NCBI GenBank assembly: GCA_034716535.1
Contig: JAYEJW010000368.1
Span: 1 to 9,893 of the forward strand
Source: JAYEJW01 sp034716535
Lineage (GTDB): Bacteria; Pseudomonadota; Gammaproteobacteria; Chromatiales; Chromatiaceae
Direction: 5' to 3'
Length of the DNA stretch: 9,893 bases
The position numbers were made by a program, and so were the translations under genes. Each line of letters begins with the position of its first letter. Within the stretch, counting starts at the first letter, position 1. Positions 1 through 7,085 of the stretch are shown piece after piece. Below the pieces are notes generated by a model. It was not told where the DNA came from, ran no database searches, and worked only from the letters and a program-made list of their open reading frames with translations.

Positions 1-1
1 C

Positions 2-103
2 GTACTGAGCTCCGCCGAACGTCCGCTGATGGTCGGCTTGCTGTCTCTCGTCGGCGAACGGTTTCGAATCGCTCGTGGCCGTGAAACGGAGTTGTTCCCC
101 TAG
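2..103 (+). CDS. Possible C-terminal fragment of an unidentified protein
   Basis: An open frame enters from the left edge and stops at TAG 101-103. It gives 33 residues beginning VLSSAERPLMVGLL and ending RETELFP. Third codon positions are mostly G or C, as in the genes here, and the other two plus frames offer nothing better. I do not recognise the family. The mix of leucines with Arg and Glu would fit a helical C-terminus, but that is weak evidence. It points toward malQ, so the two would be convergent. Chance openness over 33 codons in GC-rich DNA is a real alternative. Confidence 0.3.
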   Translation, partial: VLSSAERPLMVGLLSLVGERFRIARGRETELFP

Positions 104-376
104 AGCTTGAGTTTCCGCTATTGGGACACTTCTGCCTCTTACCACGCCAGGCCGACTGTCAACATTGGAGTGTGTCCGTGCCTTCGCCCCGGCGCACTTT
201 CTCGGATAGGCTCACCGCCTGCGAGCCGGTGCCAAGGTGGGGATTCTTAGAAGTTCGTGACGAAATACTGTTGGAAATAACAACGCAGGCGCTCGGTGCC
301 TGCGTGACCGACAGAGATTCCGCGCACCATCTTATCCACGGCCCCAACAATCAGTTATCGCCGCGGAGCGGCGAGG
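104..376. other. Non-coding interval downstream of malQ
   Basis: I see no convincing gene here. Short open frames on both strands have no ribosome binding site and no recognisable protein. The one structured feature is the hairpin at 283-305, which is listed separately. The sequence is somewhat richer in A and T than the genes (for example 260-285), as expected of an intergenic region. Confidence 0.5.
271..305 (-). terminator. Candidate intrinsic terminator of malQ
   Basis: Bases 283-290 (ACGCAGGC) and 298-305 (GCCTGCGT) form a perfect 8-bp GC-rich stem with a 7-nt loop. On the minus strand, the sense of malQ, the stem is followed by TGTTATTTCC, a short and imperfect T-rich run. It begins about 70 nt after the malQ stop. 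Position and orientation fit termination of malQ or of a glgC-malQ transcript. The interrupted T tract makes this a moderate call. Confidence 0.4.
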
Positions 377-1855
377 TCAGCGACCGTATAGCTTCACGAG
401 ATGCAAGAGCTGGCCGGGCAGCTCGGACCACACCTGATTCCAGCTAAAACGCCACTGCCAGTTGCCTTCAGAGGTACCGGGCACATTCATACGATGCTCG
501 CTGCCGAGTCCCAGTACATCCTGCATAGGCAACATCGCGAGGTGCGAGCGCGAGCCCAGAGCACAGCGGATAAGCGGCCAGGGCATCTCCTCCTCGGAAT
601 GCCCGAGGTATTCGTCCACCTGGCCGCGGGTCTGCTCGTCCAGGGAGTCATACCAGCCCAAGGTGGTGTCGTTGTCATGAGTACCCGTATAGACCACGGA
701 GTCCCGGTCGTGATGGAAAGGGAGATAGGGGTTCGTAGACTCTCCTGAGAACGCAAACTGCAGCACCTTCATGCCCGGCAAGTGGTACTTCGTGCGCAGC
801 GCGTCCACCGCCTCGGTGATGATGCCTAGATCCTCGGCGATGAGGGGCAACTTACCGAAACGTTGGTGGAGACGTTCGAAGAGGTCGTCCCCCAAGGCCT
901 TCACCCAGCGGCCATTGATCGCGTATTCCTCGTGCGCCGGAATCTCCCAGTAGGACTCGAAGCCGCGGAAGTGGTCGATACGGATCATATCGAATAGACG
1001 CATCTGGGTCCGGATGCGGTCGAGCCAGAAACGGAAGCCGTCCGCCTGCATCTGGTCCCAGCGGTACAGGGGGTTACCCCACCGCTGACCCGTCGCCGAA
1101 AAATAGTCCGGCGGCACACCCGCCACCACGTGCGGACTGCCGTCGGGATTGAGCTCGAAGTCCTGCGGATTCGCCCAAACCTCCGCGCTGTCGTGGGCGA
1201 CGAAAATCGGCATGTCGCCGAAGAGCTTGATCCCCCGCCCATTGGCATGGTCCCGCAGGACCTGCCATTGCGTGAAAAACAGGAACTGCTCGTAAACGAT
1301 GTAGTCGAGCTCATCGCCAAGGCGCTTGCGCGCCCTGTCCATTGCCCTGGAATCGCGGTGACGCAACGGATCGGGCCATTCCCACCAACACTTGTCCTGT
1401 TCTTCGCGCAGGGCGCGGAACAAGGCGTAGTCTTCGAGCCAGTATGCATTTTCGGCGGCGAATGCGCTGAGCGCCTGCCGGTCTCCCTCTCCCGCCCTCC
1501 GTTGAAAGCCGCCCCAGGATCGGCGCAGGGCCTCTGCCTTGGCGGCATCGTTCTTCAGGTCTTTTGGAGGGCTGTCCAACCACCCGCGATCGCGCAAAGG
1601 CTGCAGCGCGATGAGCCGCGGACTGCCCGCATGCGCGGAGCTGGTTTGATAGGGCGAGCCGTCCATCTGGGTCGGCCCCACCGGCAACATCTGCCAGACC
1701 GTTAAGCCGCAGTCGGCCAGAAAGTTGGCGAAATTGAAGGCCTCGGGACCGAGTGAACCGCAGGCGCCATCGCCGGGGAGGGAAGTCAAGTGCAGCAGGA
1801 TCCCGGCGCGTCTGCGGTCCAGGCAATCGGCCGGTGGTTTGTCTTCGGTCAGCAT
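377..1855 (-). CDS. malQ: 4-alpha-glucanotransferase (amylomaltase, GH77)
   Basis: This cytoplasmic enzyme transfers maltodextrin segments between alpha-1,4-glucans, releasing glucose and disproportionating maltooligosaccharides. At 492 residues it is the short amylomaltase/DPE1 type, not the roughly 690-residue E. coli type with its N-terminal extension. GH77 landmarks are in order: RAGILLHLTSLPG near residues 16-28, the stretch GSPYQTSSAHAGSPRLIAL near 66-84, GDMPIFVAHDSAEVW near 213-227, the nucleophile D294 in MIRIDHFRGF, the acid/base E341 in LIAEDLG, and D394 in YTGTHDNDTT. The spacing matches the D293/E340/D395 triad known from Thermus amylomaltase. The ATG start has only a weak GAGG upstream, but the N-terminus begins a few residues before the family core. 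It lies 127 bp after glgC on the same strand, so co-transcription with glgC is plausible. Its neighbours suggest a role in glycogen or maltodextrin turnover. Confidence 0.95.
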   Translation of the reverse strand: MLTEDKPPADCLDRRRAGILLHLTSLPGDGACGSLGPEAFNFANFLADCGLTVWQMLPVGPTQMDGSPYQTSSAHAGSPRLIALQPLRDRGWLDSPPKDLKNDAAKAEALRRSWGGFQRRAGEGDRQALSAFAAENAYWLEDYALFRALREEQDKCWWEWPDPLRHRDSRAMDRARKRLGDELDYIVYEQFLFFTQWQVLRDHANGRGIKLFGDMPIFVAHDSAEVWANPQDFELNPDGSPHVVAGVPPDYFSATGQRWGNPLYRWDQMQADGFRFWLDRIRTQMRLFDMIRIDHFRGFESYWEIPAHEEYAINGRWVKALGDDLFERLHQRFGKLPLIAEDLGIITEAVDALRTKYHLPGMKVLQFAFSGESTNPYLPFHHDRDSVVYTGTHDNDTTLGWYDSLDEQTRGQVDEYLGHSEEEMPWPLIRCALGSRSHLAMLPMQDVLGLGSEHRMNVPGTSEGNWQWRFSWNQVWSELPGQLLHLVKLYGR

Positions 1856-1982
1856 AATGGAGGGAATCCTCGCGGTTACCGTGAAAATGCGCCGCTAGCG
1901 CTCAGTGTCTCCCCCGACCTCCCAGGGTGCCGCGAAGGGCGACATGCGCTGCCGACACAAGACCACCGGAAGCCGCGAGGGG

Positions 1983-3254
1983 TCAGCGGACATAGTTGAC
2001 TTCTTGGCCCAGCATCTCCGGGGTGACCAGGGTCACGCCGCTGTCTGTCGTGTAGAATCCCTGCCGCCGATCCGCCTCCGGATCCTTGCCGATGTGCATG
2101 CCCTCGGGGATGCGGCAACCGCGGTCGACGACGGCGTTGCGGATCTCGCAATTGCGTCCCACGTCCACGTCGGGGAGGATCACCGAGTCCTGGACGTAGG
2201 CGAAAGAGTTGACGCGCACGTTGGAGAACAGCAGCGAGTGGCGCACCGTGGCGCCGGAAATGACACAGCCGCCGGAGACCATGGAATCCACCGCCATACC
2301 ACGGCGGTCTTCGTCGTCGAACACGAACTTGGCCGGGGGCAGTTGCTCCTGATAGGTCCAGATAGGCCAGGTCTCGTCGTAGAGATTGAGCGGCGGCGTC
2401 ACGCCGATGAGCTCGAGATTCCCCTCCCAGAAGGCATCGAGCGTACCCACGTCGCGCCAATATGCCTGATCGCCGCTGCGCACGTCGCGAAACGGGTAGG
2501 CCAGCACCCGATACTTTTCGATGACGTCGGGCATGATGTCCTTACCGAAGTCGTGGCTGGAACTCTGCGTATCCGCATCTTTGATGAGCTGCTCGAAGAG
2601 GAAACCGCGGTTGAAGACGTAGATCCCCATGGAAGCCAGGGCGACATCCCCGCGCCCGGGGATGGGCTCGGGGGCGGAGGGCTTTTCCTGAAAACTCCGT
2701 ACCCGGTGCTCGTCGTCCACGGACATGACGCCGAACTCCTTCGCACGCTCCAGGCCCACCTCGATGCAGCCGACCGTCATGTCGGCACCGCTCTCGACGT
2801 GACGGGCCACCATCGCACCGTAATCCATCTTGTAGAGGTGGTCGCCGGCCAGGATCAGCACATAGTCGGGATTATGGTTGCGGATAATGTCCAGGTTCTG
2901 AAACACCGCGTCCGCAGTGCCCGAGTACCAAGCCGTCTCGGCGATACGCTGCTGGGCGGGCCAAAGCTCCACGAACTCCCCGAACTCACCGCGGAGAAAT
3001 CCCCATCCCTTCTGGATGTGCAGGATGAGCGAATGGGCCTTGTACTGGGTCAGCACACCGATCCGGCGTATGCCCGAGTTGATACAGTTGGAGAGTGGAA
3101 AATCCACGATGCGGAACTTACCGCCGAAGGGCACTGCCGGCTTCGATCGCCACTTGGTGAGGTGTTTGAGGCGAGATCCGCGGCCCCCCGCAAGGATCAG
3201 CGCCAGGGTGTTACGCGTAAGACGGCTGACGAAACGCGGACTCGAATCCGGCAT
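1983..3254 (-). CDS. glgC: Glucose-1-phosphate adenylyltransferase (ADP-glucose pyrophosphorylase)
   Basis: It catalyses ATP + glucose-1-phosphate to ADP-glucose + PPi, the committed and usually allosterically controlled step of bacterial glycogen synthesis. The protein has 423 residues (E. coli GlgC has 431). The N-terminal nucleotidyltransferase domain shows LILAGGRGSRL at residues 19-29, KPAVPFGGKFR at 38-48, Y110 in the WYSGTADAV stretch, the catalytic aspartate D138 in LAGDHLYK, and K191 in FQEKP (glucose-1-phosphate contact). The C-terminal left-handed beta-helix includes VSGGCVISGATVRHSLLFS. The position matching the fructose-1,6-bisphosphate-binding Lys39 of E. coli is tryptophan (W35), so activator use may differ. 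I chose the ATG at 3254 because GGGAGG lies 4 nt upstream; an in-frame ATG at 3269 has no such site. glgC is divergent from glgB and followed by malQ. Confidence 0.95.
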   Translation of the reverse strand: MPDSSPRFVSRLTRNTLALILAGGRGSRLKHLTKWRSKPAVPFGGKFRIVDFPLSNCINSGIRRIGVLTQYKAHSLILHIQKGWGFLRGEFGEFVELWPAQQRIAETAWYSGTADAVFQNLDIIRNHNPDYVLILAGDHLYKMDYGAMVARHVESGADMTVGCIEVGLERAKEFGVMSVDDEHRVRSFQEKPSAPEPIPGRGDVALASMGIYVFNRGFLFEQLIKDADTQSSSHDFGKDIMPDVIEKYRVLAYPFRDVRSGDQAYWRDVGTLDAFWEGNLELIGVTPPLNLYDETWPIWTYQEQLPPAKFVFDDEDRRGMAVDSMVSGGCVISGATVRHSLLFSNVRVNSFAYVQDSVILPDVDVGRNCEIRNAVVDRGCRIPEGMHIGKDPEADRRQGFYTTDSGVTLVTPEMLGQEVNYVR

Positions 3255-3381
3255 TATTCCTCCCCTCATCGCTGCGGCGCCAACATCTTGCTTAGCGGCC
3301 TTATGGTACCATCTTCATCCGCCCCTACACGTGGTTTCGACACGTGCTCCACGCCGTACCAGCACAGGACAGCAAGCCGTC
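3255..3381. promoter_or_regulatory. Divergent glgC-glgB control region
   Basis: These 127 bp separate two divergently transcribed genes, so promoters for both must lie here or overlap the genes. I see no convincing pair of -35 and -10 hexamers. Two features stand out. Two CACGTG palindromes (3328-3333 and 3341-3346) lie within a 7-bp direct repeat ACACGTG with a 13-bp period, and a 10-bp palindrome ATGGTACCAT occupies 3303-3312. Either could be an operator shared by both genes. No regulator is encoded nearby. Confidence 0.45.
3259..3264 (-). promoter_or_regulatory. Ribosome binding site fixing the glgC start
   Basis: On the minus strand GGGAGG sits 4 nt before the ATG at 3254. It lies inside what would be coding sequence if translation began at the in-frame ATG at 3269, which has no Shine-Dalgarno-like sequence. 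The shorter glgC product is therefore preferred. Confidence 0.65.
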
Positions 3382-5643
3382 ATGTCTACCGGGAAACCCG
3401 CCGCACACCAGATCCCAGAGCCCCTTCAGCGCATCATCAAGGCGCGCCACCATGACCCCTTCGAGGTGCTCGGTCGCCACGTGGAGAACGGCCGCGCCGT
3501 GGTTAGGACTTTCCTGCCGCGGGCGGAGCGGGTAAGGATCATCGAAGCTGGGATCGATCTCAAACGCGTCGAAGGCACGGATCTCTTCGTCTGGGAGGGC
3601 GACGCCTCCAAGATCCCGGAACGCTACCGACTCAACTGGTACGATCCGCACGGGAAGGTCCACCACCAACATGATCCATATTGTTTTCCGCCTCAGGTGG
3701 AGGACTTCGACCTGCATCTGTTCGGAGAAGGCCGCCACTGGCACGCCTATCGCTTCCTCGGCGCTCACCCGCGCACGGTGGGCGGCGTGTCCGGGGTTCA
3801 ATTTGCCGTGTGGGCCCCGAACGCCGAGCGCGCGAGCGTAATCGGCGACTTCAACGGCTGGGATGGACGCGTTCATCCGATGCGCTCCCGAGCGGGCAGC
3901 GGCGTATGGGAGCTATTCATTCCGGAGATCGGCGCGGGCGGCTTCTACAAGTACGAGCTGCGAGACCATGACGGCAACATCCACGTCAAGATCGATCCCT
4001 ACGCCAATGCCTTCCAGTTCAGACCGGAAACCGCCGGCATCATCTGCGCAAAGAGCGACTTCACATGGAGCGACCAGGCCTGGATCCAAGGCCGTGCAGA
4101 AACTGATTGGCAGCACCGACCCATGTCCGTCTATGAGGTGCACCTGGGCTCCTGGCGGAAGACGGCCGACGGAGAGTTCCTGAGCTACCGAGAGCTGGCA
4201 AGCGGACTGGTCGATTATGTTCAGGAGATGGGCTTCACCCACGTCGAGCTGCTGCCCATCACCGAGCATCCCCTGGACGCCTCTTGGGGCTACCAGACCA
4301 CCGGTTACTTCGCCCCTTCCAGCCGTTTCGGCAGCCCGGACGACTTCCGCTACTTCGTCGACCACCTGCACCAGAACGGTATCGGCATCATCCTCGACTG
4401 GGTGCCGGCCCACTTCCCGCGGGACATCTATGCACTGGCCAACTACGACGGCACCGCGCTTTACGAGCACGCGGACCCGCGCATGGGCGAGCACAAGGAC
4501 TGGGGCACCCTGATCTTCAACTACGGCCGCAACGAGGTGAGAAACTTCCTGCTCTCCAGCGCGCTCTACTGGCTGGACGAATTTCACCTCGACGGGCTGC
4601 GGGTGGACGCGGTGGCCTCCCTGCTGTATCTGGACTATTCCCGCGAGCACGGCGAATGGATCCCGAACAAGTACGGCGGCAACGAGAACCTGGAGGCTGT
4701 GGATTTCCTGCGCCAGCTCAATACAGTAACTCACGAGCAACACCCGGGAACCCTCATGATCGCCGAGGAGTCCACGGCCTGGCCCGCGGTCTCGAGCCCG
4801 ACCTACCTGGGCGGTCTCGGATTCAGCATGAAGTGGAACATGGGCTGGATGCACGACACCCTGGCCTACATGTTGAAGGACCCTATCTACCGCCACTACC
4901 ACCACGACCTGCTCACCTTCGGGCTGCTCTACGCCTTCACGGAGAACTTCGTCTTGCCCTTCTCGCACGACGAGGTGGTACACGGCAAGCGCTCCATCCT
5001 GGACCGCATGCCCGGAGACGCCTGGCAGAAGTTCGCCTCCCTGCGCCTGCTCTACACGTTCATGTTCACCTACCCTGGTAAGAAGCTGCTGTTTCAGGGC
5101 TGCGAGTTCGGTCAGGGACGGGAGTGGAACTTCGCCGAGGAACTCGACTGGTACCTGCTGGACCGCCCCCAGCACCAGGGCGTGCGCCGCATCGTGTCAG
5201 ACCTGAACCGGCTCTACCGCTCCCAGCGCGCGCTCTACGACCTGGAGTTCGAGGGCGAGGGCTTCGAATGGATCGACTGTCACGACAGCTCCCAGTCCGT
5301 ACTCAGCTACCTGCGCAAAGACCGCAGCGGCAAGGCCGTGGTGGCCGCGGTGTTCAACTTCACGCCGATCCCCCGCAACAACTACCGCATCGGCGTCCCT
5401 TTTTCAGGCATCTACCGTGAGGCCGTTAACTCGGACGCGGACATCTACGGCGGCAGCAACCTGGGCAATCAAGGCGGCGTGAAATCCGAGCCCGTTAGCT
5501 GGATGGGCAGGCCTCACTCCATCCCCATCGCCCTGCCTCCCCTGGGCGCCGTGGTGCTGGTGCACGAGCCGCGGAAGGCGGAAGCGACGGTGCCCCCTGA
5601 GGAGGAGTTCGCCGACGAGGCGCAGGACGCCGACGCCCAGTAG
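3382..5643 (+). CDS. glgB: 1,4-alpha-glucan branching enzyme (GH13)
   Basis: This cytoplasmic enzyme cleaves an alpha-1,4-glucan chain and rejoins the piece as an alpha-1,6 branch, completing glycogen structure. It has 753 residues (E. coli GlgB has 728). The N-terminal N1 module starts at about residue 12 with DPFEVLG near 27. A CBM48 domain follows around 137-220 (FAVWAPNAERASVIGDFNGW). The GH13 barrel comes next, with R407 and nucleophile D409 in DGLRVDAV, acid/base E462 in IAEEST, and D530 in FSHDEVVHGK; the spacing equals the E. coli D405/E458/D526 triad. The C-terminal beta domain ends in an extra acidic tail, PPEEEFADEAQDADAQ. The frame stays open far upstream, but homology starts just after the ATG at 3382; the longer reading overlaps glgC in antisense. 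The ribosome binding site is weak (AGGAC about 12 nt upstream). Confidence 0.95.
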   Translation: MSTGKPAAHQIPEPLQRIIKARHHDPFEVLGRHVENGRAVVRTFLPRAERVRIIEAGIDLKRVEGTDLFVWEGDASKIPERYRLNWYDPHGKVHHQHDPYCFPPQVEDFDLHLFGEGRHWHAYRFLGAHPRTVGGVSGVQFAVWAPNAERASVIGDFNGWDGRVHPMRSRAGSGVWELFIPEIGAGGFYKYELRDHDGNIHVKIDPYANAFQFRPETAGIICAKSDFTWSDQAWIQGRAETDWQHRPMSVYEVHLGSWRKTADGEFLSYRELASGLVDYVQEMGFTHVELLPITEHPLDASWGYQTTGYFAPSSRFGSPDDFRYFVDHLHQNGIGIILDWVPAHFPRDIYALANYDGTALYEHADPRMGEHKDWGTLIFNYGRNEVRNFLLSSALYWLDEFHLDGLRVDAVASLLYLDYSREHGEWIPNKYGGNENLEAVDFLRQLNTVTHEQHPGTLMIAEESTAWPAVSSPTYLGGLGFSMKWNMGWMHDTLAYMLKDPIYRHYHHDLLTFGLLYAFTENFVLPFSHDEVVHGKRSILDRMPGDAWQKFASLRLLYTFMFTYPGKKLLFQGCEFGQGREWNFAEELDWYLLDRPQHQGVRRIVSDLNRLYRSQRALYDLEFEGEGFEWIDCHDSSQSVLSYLRKDRSGKAVVAAVFNFTPIPRNNYRIGVPFSGIYREAVNSDADIYGGSNLGNQGGVKSEPVSWMGRPHSIPIALPPLGAVVLVHEPRKAEATVPPEEEFADEAQDADAQ

Positions 5644-5736
5644 ATCTCGTCTCGACCCACGGACCGGGGCATCAGCCCGGGCGACGCTTCGATCCCGAAA
5701 AGCGTGATGAGCGACGCAGCGCAAACTCCTTGATCG
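5644..5736. other. Convergent glgB-hisC intergenic region
   Basis: glgB and hisC end facing each other across 93 bp, so transcripts from both sides must stop here or overlap. An imperfect hairpin (CCGGGGC at 5664-5670, loop ATCA, GCCCGG at 5675-5680, one bulged G) is present, but no T-rich run follows it on either strand. I see no clear intrinsic terminator; Rho-dependent ending is possible. Confidence 0.4.
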
Positions 5737-6813
5737 CTACAGCGCGGATTGAAGCACCCGCAGGAAGACGTCGTTCTCCTCCGGTCGTCCGACGGTCACG
5801 CGCAGACAATCCGAAAGAAACGGGTGTGTACCGTCGAGCTTCTTCACCAACACCGCCCCCGACTTGAGCGAAGCGAACACCTTTCCCGCCCGACCCGCCG
5901 GCAGCCGCAGCAGGATGAAATTGGCGTCGCTCGGATAAGGGCGCACACCGGCCATCGCGTCCAGCGCGGCGAACAGGCGGGCACGCTCTTCGCGGATTCG
6001 CTGTGTTTGCTCGTCGAACAGGTCCCTGTGGTGCAGGGCGAAGGCGGCGCTGACCTGGGTGAGTACGTTGATATTGTATGGCAACCGAGTCTTGTCGATC
6101 TCGGTGAGCCATTCTGCCGGACCGGCAAGCAGGCCGAGCCGCAAGCCGGCAAGCCCCATCTTGGACACCGTGCGCATCACCAACAGATTCGGCCATTCCC
6201 CCAACCGCGACAGGAAGCTCGAATCGGTAAAAGGCGCGTAGGCCTCGTCGACGATCACCAGCCCCGGTGCCGCGGCGATGATCCGCTCGATCGCCATTGT
6301 ATCGAACAGGTTGCCCGTGGGGTTGTTGGGATAGGCGAGAAAGGTAACGGCAGGTTGTTCCCGCTCCATCGCCTCCAACACCGCCCGCAGGTCCAGCGAG
6401 AAGTCCTCTTCACGCAAGGGTACGCCCACATAGCCCATACCCGCGAAGAGGGCGATCATACGGTACATGACGAAGCCCGGGTCCACGGACAGGACCTTCC
6501 GTCCGGGTCCGGTGACGGTCATAGCGAGCATCTGAATCAGCTCGTCCGAGCCGTTTCCGAGCAGCAGCCGCATGTCCTCCGGAATCCCCATGGCCTTGCG
6601 CAGTGCCTCCTGAAGCCCCGAGCCGCGGGGATCCGGGTAGCGGTTGACCTGGACATTGCGCAGCAGCTCGAGCCATTCCCGACGCAGGTCCTCGGGCCAG
6701 GTGTAGGGGTTCTCCATCGCATCAAGCTTGATGAGGCCGGAAGACTCCGGGACATGGTAGGCCTTGAGCGCCCGGATCTCGGGTCGCACCAGCCGCTCGA
6801 TCAGCTCGCGCAT
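5737..6813 (-). CDS. hisC: Histidinol-phosphate aminotransferase
   Basis: This PLP-dependent enzyme transfers the amino group of glutamate to imidazole-acetol phosphate, giving L-histidinol phosphate. It has 358 residues from the chosen start, normal for the family. Fold-type I aminotransferase landmarks are GNGSDELIQML (residues 86-96), YPNNPTGNL (161-169), VDEAYAPF (188-195) and RTVSKMGLAGLRLG (214-227). The Schiff-base lysine is K218, and the arginine of the closing LRVTVGRPEEN stretch is present. The ATG at 6813 has GGAG 6 nt upstream. An in-frame ATG at 6855 would add 14 residues but has no binding site, and those residues do not look like HisC. It is the last gene of the murA-hisG-hisD-hisC run, 272 bp after hisD across a repeat. 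HisC can overlap in specificity with aromatic aminotransferases, but the neighbours make the histidine role the best reading. Confidence 0.93.
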   Translation of the reverse strand: MRELIERLVRPEIRALKAYHVPESSGLIKLDAMENPYTWPEDLRREWLELLRNVQVNRYPDPRGSGLQEALRKAMGIPEDMRLLLGNGSDELIQMLAMTVTGPGRKVLSVDPGFVMYRMIALFAGMGYVGVPLREEDFSLDLRAVLEAMEREQPAVTFLAYPNNPTGNLFDTMAIERIIAAAPGLVIVDEAYAPFTDSSFLSRLGEWPNLLVMRTVSKMGLAGLRLGLLAGPAEWLTEIDKTRLPYNINVLTQVSAAFALHHRDLFDEQTQRIREERARLFAALDAMAGVRPYPSDANFILLRLPAGRAGKVFASLKSGAVLVKKLDGTHPFLSDCLRVTVGRPEENDVFLRVLQSAL

Positions 6814-6819
6814 GGTCAG

Positions 6820-6844
6820 CTCCGTAGGGTGCGCCCTGCGCACC
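6820..6844 (-). promoter_or_regulatory. hisC ribosome binding site with an adjacent hairpin
   Basis: On the minus strand GGAG (6820-6823) precedes the hisC ATG by 6 nt and decides the start. Immediately upstream, 6828-6834 and 6838-6844 form a perfect 7-bp stem (GGTGCGC/GCGCACC) with a 3-nt loop. It leaves the ribosome binding site exposed but would lie at the edge of the ribosome footprint. Any effect on hisC translation is inference. Confidence 0.45.
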
Positions 6845-6905
6845 GATCTCGGCATCTCGATTGAAGTTGGCCCGCAAGTCGTACCCTAGCCCGGATACTT
6901 CACGA

Positions 6906-7083
6906 ATCTCACGCGAAGGCGCGAAGGCGCGAAGGCGCGAAGGCGCGAAGGCGCGAAGAAATACGGAACCTTACCGGAAGTTTCGCATACGAGTTACTAC
7001 TGAGCATGACTCGTCTGAGGCGAGAAAAATCTATAGGCAAATTAGTTCGTTCGCGTACTTCGCGGCTTCGCGTGAGATATTCG
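6906..7083. repeat. Intergenic repeat with inverted ends and an octamer array
   Basis: This element fills most of the hisD-hisC gap. Its ends are inverted copies: 6906-6926 and 7058-7078 pair at 20 of 21 positions, and CGAAT (6903-6907) is mirrored by ATTCG (7079-7083) after a 2-nt slip. Just inside the left end, the octamer CGCGAAGG repeats almost six times without error (6912-6958). The interior is richer in A and T and holds a small inverted repeat (ACGAGT 6989-6994, ACTCGT 7009-7014). No transposase is present, so the form resembles a miniature inverted-repeat or other non-coding dispersed repeat. A partial relative lies at 8561-8592. It ends 2 bp from the hisD stop codon. Confidence 0.7.
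6912..6958. repeat. Tandem octamer array CGCGAAGG
   Basis: Five complete and one seven-base copy of CGCGAAGG run head to tail without mismatches. Such an array can change copy number by slippage. Because 8 is not a multiple of 3, any frame read through it would shift with copy number. It lies between genes, so no frameshift role is implied. Confidence 0.9.
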
Positions 7084-7085
7084 GA

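Noticed and set aside
2917..3381. Upstream extension of the glgB frame
   Set aside because: The frame is open but lies antisense to glgC and across the intergenic region. Branching-enzyme homology begins just after the ATG at 3382.
1905..3455. Long plus-strand open frame opposite glgC
   Set aside because: It is antisense to a well-supported glgC, encodes no recognisable protein, and is what GC-rich codon use gives on the opposite strand.
3913..5175. 420-codon minus-strand open frame opposite glgB
   Set aside because: It is a shadow of glgB with repetitive Val/Glu/Gln-rich content, no family match and no ribosome binding site of note.
6814..6855. 14-residue N-terminal extension of HisC from the ATG at 6855
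   Set aside because: There is no ribosome binding site at 6855, while the ATG at 6813 has GGAG at 6 nt and starts at the conserved region.
5749..6864. 371-codon plus-strand open frame opposite hisC
   Set aside because: It mirrors hisC almost end to end and has an Arg/His/Gln-rich composition typical of antisense frames.
6912..6958. CRISPR array
   Set aside because: The units are contiguous 8-mers without spacers, and no cas genes are present.
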